28,367 nucleotides of DNA. It comes from Bacillota bacterium. GTDB taxonomy: Bacteria; Bacillota; UBA4882; UBA8346. Under the pieces are notes generated by a model that saw only the letters and a program-made list of their open reading frames with translations, had not been told where the DNA came from and did not search any database. The stretch is from positions 1-28,367 of the forward strand of contig JAEWZY010000003.1 of NCBI GenBank assembly GCA_023394955.1, given 5' to 3'. Below, in pieces: positions 7,074-14,618 of this stretch (its first letter is position 1; each line of letters starts with the position of its first letter). A program made the translations under genes and the position numbers.

Positions 7074-7250
7074 ATGTCATACCGGCTTAAGGAAGTATCT
7101 AATCAAATCGATTGTTTAAAGATCCAATTAAACAAACTATGGGATGAAAAAGGAAGCGCTAACGAAGAAGTTTTAAGGGTTTCGGAAGAAATTGATCGCT
7201 TGTTAAATGAATATGACCGCCTCCTGCAATGTGACGCTAAAGTAAGCTAA
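7074..7250 (+). CDS. Spo0E-like aspartyl-phosphate phosphatase
   Basis: The 58-residue protein is two helices with the Spo0E family pattern. The first helix reads LKEVSNQIDCLKIQLNKLWD, and the second carries VSEEIDRLLNEYDRLL, matching the family signature S-x-E-L-D-x-L-I with conservative changes (E-I-D, L-L). Spo0E proteins dephosphorylate Spo0A~P in the cytoplasm and so hold back sporulation. The linker is GSANEEVLRV, typical of the family's hairpin turn. I chose ATG 7074 because TGGAGG ends five bases upstream; the GTG at 7062 overlaps that RBS. The gene is monocistronic, with a sigma-A-like promoter upstream and a hairpin at 7472-7507 well downstream. Which phospho-protein it targets cannot be told from sequence. 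Confidence 0.75.
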   Translation: MSYRLKEVSNQIDCLKIQLNKLWDEKGSANEEVLRVSEEIDRLLNEYDRLLQCDAKVS

Positions 7251-7748
7251 GCTAATGGCTTAGTTGAAATCGGGGACCAAGATCGCGTTCTTTCCGGAAT
7301 TTATTAATTTATTGATATCGGCGCTCAATCATTAGAGGCGTTATTGAAAAGAACAGTCATGGGGGCTTGAATCATGAATGTGTGTAAAGTTTTAAATTTT
7401 TAATTATATTACGGTGGTAGATTTCCTTATAAAATAACAGGCGGGAGACAACTTGTGAATTAGCCCAAGCTAAAAACAGCCAATTCTTTTAAAGAATCGG
7501 CTGTTTTCGATCGAGTCTCATACTAAAAATATTTTTGCACAATTCATGTCCTGCTTAGATAAATATACTGAAATTTTATTATTGAATAAGTCCCATTTGT
7601 TACAGTTTTATGAAAAGGAAAAAGTTATTTTATCAAGAATATCTTGTTAAATAGTTCTCTAATTTAAACATGTTGATAAAGAACGTCTATTTCTACACTC
7701 ATAACCGAGTAGGCGATAGTCCTATCGTAAAAAAAAGAGGTGAAAATC
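7251..7748. other. A/T-rich gap, no gene seen
   Basis: No open frame with a ribosome binding site is present. The stretch contains a terminator-like hairpin at 7472-7507 and, close to the next gene, a short inverted repeat CGATAG/CTATCG (7714-7719 and 7722-7727) just before its RBS. Confidence 0.5.
7472..7507 (+). terminator. Terminator-like hairpin
   Basis: AAAAACAGCCAATTCTTT and AAAGAATCGGCTGTTTT (7491-7507) pair with one A/C mismatch. The stem ends in its own TTTT tail, giving a plausible terminator in either direction. It lies some 220 bases after the Spo0E-like gene. Confidence 0.6.
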
Positions 7749-8051
7749 ATGTTTAATGTTGACCCCAAAAAATCTTTGAACAACCCTCCTTCGGAATTGA
7801 TTAAAGAGGCGGTGCGATTGTGGGGGAAGCCGGTCAATAAATTAGCCTGGGAACTGACGGAGCTGGGGGAAAGCAATCAGGCTGATGGAAGAATAAAAGC
7901 ATTTCATTGTCCGAAGAATGATGTTTGTGAACTTATCGAATTACATAACCTTAAATTTCAGGAAAACGGCCGCAATGTAAAATATGGTATCGGCCGTTGT
8001 TTGTCTTGCGCCAAAATCTACTGGGGTAAAATCGACCAGGATTTCACTGAT
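7749..8051 (+). CDS. Small Cys-containing protein of unknown function
   Basis: I do not recognise this protein of about 101 residues. The N-terminal half is helical (ELIKEAVRLWGKPVNKLAWELTEL). The C-terminal half has paired cysteines, CPKNDVC and CLSC, separated by a charged stretch, followed by AKIYWGKI; this arrangement suggests a zinc-binding ribbon. There is no signal peptide or membrane segment, so it should be cytoplasmic. AGAGGTG precedes ATG 7749 by six bases, which I prefer over the overlapping GTG at 7740. It is followed after about 100 bases by the YbgC-like thioesterase gene on the same strand, with its own RBS, so co-transcription is possible. Its stop codon is TAA at 8052-8054. 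Confidence 0.65.
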
Positions 8052-8154
8052 TAAACGGATTCTACACACAAGTCGTTTCTAAAGGTCTAACTTTTTGGCC
8101 TAAACATTAGACTTTAACTTGGCGAAATTAGTTTTTAAAAATAACGGAGGAGAA

Positions 8155-8550
8155 ATGAAAACCAACATTAGTTTTCGCGTCAGATACCAAGAAACCGATA
8201 AAATGGGAATAGTCCATCATTCAGTTTATTATATTTGGTTTGAAGCGGGGCGGACCGAATGGATGCGGGAACAGGGATTAACCTACCGTGAATGCGAGGC
8301 GAAAGGCTGGTTATTACCATTGGTTGAATGCGGCGCTAAATTTTTAAGCCCGGCAAAGTATGATGATTTAGTCGAAGTTGAAACCGAGTTAATCCCTGAT
8401 GAGGGAGGCGGATTTTACTTTAACTACCGGATCATTAATGTTGAAACTAAAAAACTTTTAGCAACCGGCTTTACTAAACATGTTTGTATTGACCAAAATC
8501 ATCGAATCAATAAAACTGCCACAAAATATTTAAAGGATCTTTTTAGGTAG
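8155..8550 (+). CDS. YbgC/4HBT-family acyl-CoA thioesterase
   Basis: The 131-residue protein is a single hot-dog fold domain of the 4-hydroxybenzoyl-CoA thioesterase family. The active-site segment ETDKMGIVHHSVYYIWFE (residues 13-30) contains the catalytic Asp and the conserved G-x-V-H/Y-H-x-x-Y pattern on the central helix. AGRTEWMREQGL follows as in YbgC proteins. These enzymes hydrolyse acyl-CoA thioesters in the cytoplasm as homo-oligomers; the actual substrate is not evident. ATG 8155 is chosen because CGGAGG lies four bases upstream; an earlier in-frame start at 8119 has no RBS. In many bacteria ybgC sits with tol-pal genes, but that context is absent here. The length matches the family. 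Confidence 0.88.
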   Translation: MKTNISFRVRYQETDKMGIVHHSVYYIWFEAGRTEWMREQGLTYRECEAKGWLLPLVECGAKFLSPAKYDDLVEVETELIPDEGGGFYFNYRIINVETKKLLATGFTKHVCIDQNHRINKTATKYLKDLFR

Positions 8551-8679
8551 TTCTTCATCTCTAGGATCGAAGAGGTAAATAATAAAAGCCATCAAAGGCT
8601 TAACATTCAAGACTCTTTCCTCGCGCCCCTATCCCCATGTCTAAAGAAATGATTAGGTCACGGGTTGTTCACCGACTAT

Positions 8680-8706
8680 CTTGCTTAAGAATATCATGTA
8701 AGCAAG
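8680..8706 (+). promoter_or_regulatory. 8-bp perfect hairpin in the leader region of the GerE-like gene
   Basis: CTTGCTTA (8680-8687) and TAAGCAAG (8699-8706) form a perfect stem with an 11-base loop. No T-run follows. It lies about 130 bases before the GerE-like gene and could end the thioesterase transcript or act in the next leader. Confidence 0.4.
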
Positions 8707-8839
8707 AAAACTACTTCGCGAGGGATGTCATTGATTTTGCTTAGCTAAAAAAGGTGAAAAACATATTTATTGCTAATACATAATGCTATGAGGCTTACAT
8801 CTTCTCCGCCCGAGCGAAGTTGGATGGAGGAGGAGAGGC

Positions 8840-9091
8840 ATGTCACCGTTAACGAATGGTAACTGCCGACCTGATCCGGTAGAGAGGTTGAGTCCCCGGG
8901 AAAAAGAAATTTTGCCCTTGGTTGCCCAAGGCTTGGATAATCGACAAATTGGGAAAATGTTGTTTATCAGTGAAAAAACCGCCAAAAACTATATTACCAG
9001 TATTCGTAAGAAATTGGGTTTGGCGAACCGGACTCAAATTGCTCTTTATGCCATCAGGGAAGGGCTGATTGAATTAACACCGAAAGAATAG
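8840..9091 (+). CDS. GerE-like stand-alone LuxR-type transcription regulator
   Basis: The 83-residue protein is nearly all LuxR/GerE helix-turn-helix domain. RLSPREKEILPLVAQGLDN opens the domain (about residues 16-34). RQIGKMLFISEKTAKNYITS holds the recognition helix with SEKTAKN, followed by IRKKLGLANRTQIALYAIREGLI. There is no receiver or ligand domain, as in GerE of Bacillus, the late mother-cell regulator of spore coat genes. SEKT-x-x-N, KLG and R-x-Q agree with GerE, but other short LuxR-type regulators look similar, so I do not assign the symbol. A GGAGGAGGAGAGG site stands just before ATG 8840. A perfect terminator follows at 9114-9129. The spore-coat-type SPOCS gene 1 kb downstream is a tempting target, but this is inference. 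Confidence 0.8.
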   Translation: MSPLTNGNCRPDPVERLSPREKEILPLVAQGLDNRQIGKMLFISEKTAKNYITSIRKKLGLANRTQIALYAIREGLIELTPKE

Positions 9092-9111
9092 AAGTTTATC
9101 CCTTAATTTTA

Positions 9112-9136
9112 ATAGGGCCGTAAGGCCCTTTATTCA
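9112..9136 (+). terminator. Terminator after GerE-like gene
   Basis: AGGGCC (9114-9119) and GGCCCT (9124-9129) form a stable stem with a GTAA loop, followed by TTATT. Confidence 0.65.
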
Positions 9137-9267
9137 TTCCACCATTTTCAAGGCTTTCACAATATTACATAAAGGGTTATTACGGCAAATACGGAATTCA
9201 TATTATGCCGAAATGGTTAGGCGGTCCTGGGTTATTACGTTTGACACACCAACGAAAGGAGCAACGA

Positions 9268-9864
9268 ATGCGCTATTTTATCCGGCAAATATCCGTAAAA
9301 CCGATTATACTAACTTTAATACCATTAGTAGCAGTAATTCTTCTCACAAATAATTCAACCCAAGTTTTGGCAAAAGATTCCAACAATGAACAGATTAATC
9401 AATCTCAATGGCGTAATGTTTCAACCCCGTCGGCTGATGATCCCAACCTTAGCGCTGATCGAAAACCCTCCCGGGAGATTAATTTAACTCAGGAGGAAAC
9501 CAAGATTTTTAAGCTGATAAACCAGGAAAGAGCGAAAGCTGGTTTGCCGCGGCTTGAAATTGACCCCTTATTAACTGAATTAGCACGGGAGAAAAGCTGT
9601 GATATGGTCAGCCATAACTATTTCGGCCATTATTCGGAGCGTTTCGGCACCATTCATGATCAATTGGAAATAAAGGCCATCTCTTACTCTAATGCCGCTG
9701 AAAATTTGGCGGGAGGTTCCGACATTTTAAGGACTCATCATCGATTGCTCGCTAGCAGGGCCCATCGGAGTAATATTCTAAACCCTAACTTTAAAAGAAT
9801 CGGGATCGGAATAGTAAAGGGTAGTCCTTACGGGAAGATGATGACCCAGGTTTTTATTGATTGA
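9268..9864 (+). CDS. Secreted CAP (SCP/YkwD-like) domain protein
   Basis: The 198-residue product has an N-terminal hydrophobic signal (PIILTLIPLVAVILL, residues about 12-26) with a likely cleavage near TQVLAKDS. A polar linker of about 35 residues leads to a CAP domain in the C-terminal half. Family marks are INQERAKAGL, the helix LLTELAREKSCDM, SHNYFGHYSERFG with the conserved His pair, AENLAGG, HRSNILNPNFKRIGIGIV, and the final TQVFID strand. Bacterial YkwD-like proteins are extracellular and often expressed in sporulation or germination; their biochemical activity is unsettled. ATG 9268 has AAAGGAG seven bases upstream; the longer in-frame start at 9205 lacks one. A heptad-phased repeat array and a terminator follow directly. 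Confidence 0.87.
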   Translation: MRYFIRQISVKPIILTLIPLVAVILLTNNSTQVLAKDSNNEQINQSQWRNVSTPSADDPNLSADRKPSREINLTQEETKIFKLINQERAKAGLPRLEIDPLLTELAREKSCDMVSHNYFGHYSERFGTIHDQLEIKAISYSNAAENLAGGSDILRTHHRLLASRAHRSNILNPNFKRIGIGIVKGSPYGKMMTQVFID

Positions 9865-9870
9865 GAACTT

Positions 9871-9930
9871 GAGGCATGAGACGTGAGACGAAGGCCATAA
9901 GGTGTGAAGAATGCTTGAGGCGTGAGGCAT
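9871..9930 (+). repeat. Heptanucleotide-phased repeat array (GAGRCRT type)
   Basis: Seven-base units follow in phase from 9871: GAGGCAT, GAGACGT, GAGACGA, AGGCCAT, AAGGTGT, GAAGAAT. Two clean units then appear out of phase at 9917-9930: GAGGCGT and GAGGCAT. The array starts seven bases after the stop codon of the CAP gene, and its last units are the left arm of the terminator at 9920-9957. Confidence 0.6.
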
Positions 9931-9957
9931 GGATAAATATCTGCTTCACGCTTTTTT
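9920..9957 (+). terminator. Terminator after CAP gene
   Basis: GCGTGAGGCA (9920-9929) pairs with TGCTTCACGC (9942-9951), one G-T pair included, followed by TTTTTT to 9957. Confidence 0.75.
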
Positions 9958-10008
9958 GTCTCTCGATTCCTGCCTAATGTGCCATAGTCACAAACTCCGC
10001 GGCTAACT

Positions 10009-10036
10009 GTCACCTACTTGGACAATTGCATATACT
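10009..10036 (+). promoter_or_regulatory. Possible mother-cell (sigma-E/sigma-K type) promoter
   Basis: CATATACT (10029-10036) fits the CATAnnnT -10 form used by the Bacillus mother-cell factors. The bases about 14 upstream (GTCACC, 10009-10014) contain the AC core of sigma-K -35 sites. These are short, degenerate motifs and the call rests partly on the spore-coat nature of the gene downstream. Confidence 0.25.
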
Positions 10037-10064
10037 GTATTAGAATTTTTGGCCTTTCCTAATT

Positions 10065-10085
10065 TTCCGGCGCTAATCGCCGGAA
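10065..10085 (+). promoter_or_regulatory. Perfect 8-bp leader hairpin before SPOCS gene
   Basis: TTCCGGCG (10065-10072) and CGCCGGAA (10078-10085) enclose a CTAAT loop, eight bases before the AAAGGAGG ribosome binding site. No T-run follows, so it may stabilise the 5' end of the message rather than stop transcription. Confidence 0.5.
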
Positions 10086-10106
10086 TACTCGAAAGGAGGT
10101 TAGACG

Positions 10107-12509
10107 ATGGGAGTGGATAATACCAATGATGGAACAATGGAGATTCAGCAAGAAGAGAAAGTAAAAAAGCCTAGAAAGAGAAAATCCGCTACCAAAAAAG
10201 TAAAAGACCCTGATCCAGGGGAATTGAATATAAATCAGACTCAAGCAGATCCATCGGAAGCAGAAACTGGAGCCGTAAAGAAAAAGAGAAGCGGTCCCAA
10301 AAAGAAAAAAGCATCAACCACAAATAGTGAAAAAAGAAGCTCCAAGAAGATTAAAACAGTTAAAGCCATTGCGCTTGCTGAAGATGATTCTAACGAATCC
10401 GCTGAACAACAGGAGCTCGAATTACAGCCTACGGGTCGGGCTGAAGTAAGTAAAGTCAAGGTAGAGGTGTTGCCCAAAGTATCGGCAGCAGATATTCAGT
10501 CTCAATTAACGCTCCTAAAGGAACCAGCAACCATGAACCTACAGGGGGCTAAAGTACAGACTACCGGATCACAGACGATTAACGCCAGGGTAGAAGCGGT
10601 CCAAGAAGCGGTCTTACCACTCAGGGCGATCAAAGTCCGTAATGTCACCGGTGAAATTCGAAACATCGTAACTGAGATTATCCCTAATAAAGTAATAGTT
10701 CAAGGCGTAGTCCATGAACAACTCTTTTTTGTAGGGACCGATAACTTAGTGCATCATTTGGCTGATGACGTTCATTTCAGCACCTTCCTGGATGTCCCGG
10801 GAGTCCAGCCGGGAATGAACGCTCAGGTCTCGGCCAGAATTGAAGAGATCATCACTGAGATCGCCCCTGGTGGGGAAAGCATTATCAAAAAAATCATCAT
10901 CGAAGTCTTTGTAAAAGTTACCGAAACTGTTCAAGTTAACTTAGCGACCGGGGATGGGCCAACTTTACTATTAAAAGAAGTGGTTGGCGAAAATACGGCC
11001 CAAACTTTAATCGAAGCCGATGTAGCTTTGGAATATCCAGCGATTAAAGTCGATGAAATTACCGGTGATATTCGAAATCTGGAAGTTGAAGTCATTAAAG
11101 ATAAAGTAATTATTCAAGGCATTCTCCATAAACAAATCTTCTTCGTTGATACCAACAACCTGGAACGCCATCAAATGGAGGAATTGCCATTCAGCTTGTT
11201 CGTTGATCTTCCCGGGGCAGTTCCCGGCATGGATGTGCAAGTTCAGTCAAGAATCGAAGCGATTTTCTTTCACTTAGTCAATGAAACTACCTTAAGGCAA
11301 AAAGCGGTCCTAGAGTTCTTCGTTAAAGTGACCGAAAACGTCAGACTTCAGGTAACGGTCGGAACCGGGCCTCTGTTTAAAGTCGAAGAGTTTGTCGGTG
11401 AAAACACAGTCCAGGATCTCAGTGAAACGGTTATTACTCTCCCGGTAGCCGCGATAAAGGTCAGGGAGATCGTCGCCCAGCTTCGCAATATCGTAACTCA
11501 TGTAATTCATGATAAAGTAATCGTCCAAGGCATTATTCATAAACAGATCTTCTTTATCAGTACTGAAAATATCGAGCGCCATTTGGCAGAGGATATCCCG
11601 TTTTCCCTATTTCTAGATATCCCCGGAGTCGTACCAGGCGATAATGTTCATATCACACCGATTATTGAAGCGATCTTCTTTGATTTAATTTCCCCAACCG
11701 GGCTAAGACAGAAAGTGATTTTTGCAATCAACGCCGTAGTTACCAGGACTCTTCAGATAAATCTGGTCCTGGGCGAAGGCAGGCCTCTTTTCAAACTCGA
11801 GCAGGTAGTGGGGGAGAATACCAAACAAGTCCTGGTGGTCCGGAGAGAACAGATTCAACAGCAGATAAATGTCACCAGAGTGACGATTGTTTTTCCGGGA
11901 GCGGAGGTAATAGGGCAACAACAGATAATTTTAAGAAATACTTTCGAATTACCGGTGACTGCGATCAAGATCAAGGAAATCCAAGCCATCATCACTGATT
12001 TAACCGCTAAAGTCATCCTTGACGGAGTAGTAGTTGAAGGCGTAGTTGAAAAGACCATCTTTTTCGTGGACGCCGACAACATCGTCCGGAGCATTACCGA
12101 ACGGCTTCCTTTTTCGATTCTGGTGAGCGTACCCGGTATCCAACCGAATCAAGCGGTTGAGGCGACCGTTGATATTGAGAATATCTCCTTCAGCTTGGAT
12201 AAGAAACGCAATGAAGTAACCCAGATTGTAGTCCTGCGGGCCACCGTACGCGGAACGGAAGAACCGCAACCGGGAGTGTCGGTGGTGACCGGTGTAACCG
12301 GTCCGGGAATTGTGACTGAGACCATCCGGGTCAGGGCTTTAGTCTTAACCCCGGAAGGAGCGGTCTTCCAAGAATTCGATGTGGTAACCGATGTCCGCGG
12401 TCCGGGAGTGATTAACGTAACCAAACGGGTGATTCCGCTGGATGTAGTGAATGACGGCAATCCCAACCCGGTTCCGGTGGAAGTGGTAACGGATGTGCGG
12501 ATTGCATGA
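10107..12509 (+). CDS. Four-SPOCS-domain (DUF3794) protein with lysine-rich N-terminal tail
   Basis: The 800-residue protein has two parts. Residues 1-115 are low-complexity, rich in Lys, Ser and Glu (KKPRKRKSATKKVK; KKKRSGPKKKK) and likely disordered. From about residue 171 four SPOCS domains follow, each opening with an A-I-K-V/I core: AIKVRNVTGEIRNI (about 172), AIKVDEITGDIRNL (309), AIKVREIVAQLRNI (446) and AIKIKEIQAIITDL (617). Each then has KVI(V/I)QG-type and FFV-type strands and a P-G-(V/I/A)-x-P-G turn. Domains 1 to 3 are about 137 residues apart; a Gln/Val-rich insert of about 35 residues precedes the fourth. The C-terminal 75 residues are Val/Thr/Gly/Pro-rich strands repeating VVTDVRGPGV-like motifs. 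SPOCS domains occur in SipL and other spore-envelope proteins, so a coat or exosporium role is likely. AAAGGAGG precedes ATG 10107. A strong terminator makes it monocistronic. Confidence 0.88.
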   Translation: MGVDNTNDGTMEIQQEEKVKKPRKRKSATKKVKDPDPGELNINQTQADPSEAETGAVKKKRSGPKKKKASTTNSEKRSSKKIKTVKAIALAEDDSNESAEQQELELQPTGRAEVSKVKVEVLPKVSAADIQSQLTLLKEPATMNLQGAKVQTTGSQTINARVEAVQEAVLPLRAIKVRNVTGEIRNIVTEIIPNKVIVQGVVHEQLFFVGTDNLVHHLADDVHFSTFLDVPGVQPGMNAQVSARIEEIITEIAPGGESIIKKIIIEVFVKVTETVQVNLATGDGPTLLLKEVVGENTAQTLIEADVALEYPAIKVDEITGDIRNLEVEVIKDKVIIQGILHKQIFFVDTNNLERHQMEELPFSLFVDLPGAVPGMDVQVQSRIEAIFFHLVNETTLRQKAVLEFFVKVTENVRLQVTVGTGPLFKVEEFVGENTVQDLSETVITLPVAAIKVREIVAQLRNIVTHVIHDKVIVQGIIHKQIFFISTENIERHLAEDIPFSLFLDIPGVVPGDNVHITPIIEAIFFDLISPTGLRQKVIFAINAVVTRTLQINLVLGEGRPLFKLEQVVGENTKQVLVVRREQIQQQINVTRVTIVFPGAEVIGQQQIILRNTFELPVTAIKIKEIQAIITDLTAKVILDGVVVEGVVEKTIFFVDADNIVRSITERLPFSILVSVPGIQPNQAVEATVDIENISFSLDKKRNEVTQIVVLRATVRGTEEPQPGVSVVTGVTGPGIVTETIRVRALVLTPEGAVFQEFDVVTDVRGPGVINVTKRVIPLDVVNDGNPNPVPVEVVTDVRIA

Positions 12510-12515
12510 GAAGAA

Positions 12516-12546
12516 AGAGGCTAATCGGAATGATTAGCCTCTTTTT
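12516..12546 (+). terminator. Strong terminator after SPOCS gene
   Basis: AGAGGCTAATC (12516-12526) and GATTAGCCTCT (12532-12542) are perfect 11-bp arms around a five-base loop, ending in a TTTTT run. Confidence 0.85.
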
Positions 12547-12620
12547 ATGAAATGAACCCCGGTATGTCGGCGGATTCGAAAAAGCAAATCAGGTATCTAT
12601 AAGATATAAATTGGAGTTCA

Positions 12621-14618
12621 TTAATTTTTTGGCGCCGCTGCTGCAATTTTTAACACAATATAGTATTTCTCCGCTATTTGATCGATTGAATCAACCGTAA
12701 TTAAATTTTGAAACATTTCATAGTTATTGACGATGGTTTCTAGTAACTTCGGAATCTCAAAAGGCGCCTTAAACCCTAAGCCACCCCAATCTACTATTTC
12801 CCCATGGCCTCCGCTATTTAAAAATAACGCGGGCAACCCGCAGGCTAAAGCTTCTAGCAAAGCGTTTGAGCAAGGATCGTTTTTACTAGCGGTAAGATAA
12901 ATATCATGCTGTTTCAGAATTTCCGCCAATCTTTCGGAATTCACCGGTTTGATAATTTTAATGTTTTTAAATGTTACCGGTGAATTCCCTACAAAAGTAT
13001 ATGAATACTTATTCCAATCCAAATTTTCGTCGATCCATTGGTATACCTCAAAGCCTTTATTAAGATTACTCGACCAACTGGTGGAAATGATCTTTATTTT
13101 TCGGTTATTTGAAAAAGATTCTTTATTGGTCCGATTAAAAATATCCGAGTCGGCCGCATTATTAATAATGATCGGATTAATGAACTTATAACCCAATTTA
13201 ACATTAGCGGTTAAAACATAATTGGATTGCAAGATCGTCATTGACGCCAATTGGCGATTGAGTTTATTACAGAGATCATCCAGTTTCTGATCAATCCCCC
13301 GATAAATTTTGATCGGTCCGTCAATGCGATGAACTACCTGAATTTTATTTTTTTGTTTTTCAGTAATAAATTTATCAATCGTGAAATGAACCGAATTAAT
13401 TAAATAACAATCAATTCTTTGATCGAATTTATTCTCGATCATATTTAACTGTCGTTTGCGGAGGAATTTACATAAGGCAAGCATAAATTGATTTCCACCG
13501 CCATATGGTGGCTGAAAAAACTTATGCCAGACGCCGATGGCGAACTTCGCTTTTGATTTGGTTACGGCTCTAATCAATGAATCGTTAGTTGCTGTTTTCG
13601 GCTTTTTGGAATTAAGCGACGTTAAAGTTCGGGAATATAGTCTGCGAAAGTTTTTATATTGAGCTTTAACGGTGTGGTTATCCACTAACCTTTGATAATG
13701 TTGGGTTACATATTTTCCTAAGGTATCATTGTTAATGTCTTCCTCAATCAACCGGACCGCCCGGAATAAATCGGAGAAAATACAATTACCATCTAAAAGA
13801 TCAGGGGCAATGCCAACGGGAGTGCTGATGATCTTGGTTTTAGTAGCCGTCGCTTCTAAAATTGTTCTAGGCGCTCCTTCCCATCTGCTGGAGACGACCG
13901 CCAAATCCAATAACTGATATAACTCATTAATAACATCCGGTTTTAAAATGTTAATCTGCCAATCATCTTTTTCAACTAAACGTCCTACAAAAGTATAAGG
14001 AATATCAAGGAGTGCCAAATGATTACGCAGCCAATGCCTTCTGGGTCCGGCCAATAAAACATGAATATTTTTATTATTTAGCCAAATTTTTTTGACAATT
14101 TCTAAAAAAATATCCGGACCTTTTTGAAGTTTTGGCTTTGAAAGATTGCTACCGTCGGAATCGCGATGAAAATTGCCAATGACATACTTAGCTTTAGGGA
14201 TGTTATATTTTTCCTTTAGCATACTTGGTGAGAGACTAATATTAGAGTAAAAATTTTTAAGATCAACTGTGTAAGGTAAATAAAACGAATCAATTCCCAT
14301 ATTCTTAAATTCAGTTGTCGCTTCCCTTGATTGACTAATAATTCGGTTGACATACGGTAGGATTATTGAAAACTTTGGATCGGTTAAGTAATGAAAAGGC
14401 CGATTCGAAATACTACAAAGAATGTATTTTTTTTTGAGAATTTTCAAAGGTAATTGATAAAGACTCTCCCACCAAACAGAGTGAATGAAATCACAATCTA
14501 CCGGAGAATCAATGATTTTACAGTTTTTAAATGAATGATAAAATGTTTTCAACTGAGCAATCTCTTGATCTACGGCCCAACCGACTTGGTCGGCTCCGGT
14601 TAGAAAGACTTTAGCCAC
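12621..14618 (-). CDS. Double glycosyltransferase (two GT-B domains in one chain)
   Basis: The 665-residue cytoplasmic protein holds two GT-B type (GT4/GT1-like) transferase modules. Module 1 (about 1-350) has PYTVDLKNFY and IGNFHRDSDGSN, then VLLAGPRRHW and the nucleotide-sugar region SSRWEGAPRTILEATATK. Module 2 (about 360-665) starts with IGVWHKFFQPPYGGGNQFM, has VVHRIDGPIKIYRG, IINNAADSDIF, and a second donor site SKNDPCSNALLEALACGLP with the E-x7-E-like pattern. The second module resembles the separate GT4 enzyme at 18345-19370 (RLDG and QSNY motifs). Such fusions add two successive sugars. The start is GTG 14618, because GGAGG lies eight bases upstream; it overlaps the end of the GT2-like gene by eight bases, so the two are probably translationally coupled. 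Donor and acceptor sugars cannot be told. Confidence 0.85.
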   Translation of the reverse strand: MAKVFLTGADQVGWAVDQEIAQLKTFYHSFKNCKIIDSPVDCDFIHSVWWESLYQLPLKILKKKYILCSISNRPFHYLTDPKFSIILPYVNRIISQSREATTEFKNMGIDSFYLPYTVDLKNFYSNISLSPSMLKEKYNIPKAKYVIGNFHRDSDGSNLSKPKLQKGPDIFLEIVKKIWLNNKNIHVLLAGPRRHWLRNHLALLDIPYTFVGRLVEKDDWQINILKPDVINELYQLLDLAVVSSRWEGAPRTILEATATKTKIISTPVGIAPDLLDGNCIFSDLFRAVRLIEEDINNDTLGKYVTQHYQRLVDNHTVKAQYKNFRRLYSRTLTSLNSKKPKTATNDSLIRAVTKSKAKFAIGVWHKFFQPPYGGGNQFMLALCKFLRKRQLNMIENKFDQRIDCYLINSVHFTIDKFITEKQKNKIQVVHRIDGPIKIYRGIDQKLDDLCNKLNRQLASMTILQSNYVLTANVKLGYKFINPIIINNAADSDIFNRTNKESFSNNRKIKIISTSWSSNLNKGFEVYQWIDENLDWNKYSYTFVGNSPVTFKNIKIIKPVNSERLAEILKQHDIYLTASKNDPCSNALLEALACGLPALFLNSGGHGEIVDWGGLGFKAPFEIPKLLETIVNNYEMFQNLITVDSIDQIAEKYYIVLKIAAAAPKN

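Noticed and set aside
7376..7405. 9-codon ORF MNVCKVLNF after the Spo0E-like gene
   Set aside because: Too short, and the upstream GGGGG is not a clear ribosome binding site. It does not show the length or repeat pattern of a Phr-type peptide.
7714..7727. CGATAG/CTATCG hairpin before the small Cys-containing gene
   Set aside because: The loop would be only two bases, so the perfect stem is sterically poor; kept only as a short palindrome.
9871..9930. CRISPR-like repeat
   Set aside because: Units are seven bases with no spacers; the pattern is a heptad array, not a CRISPR.
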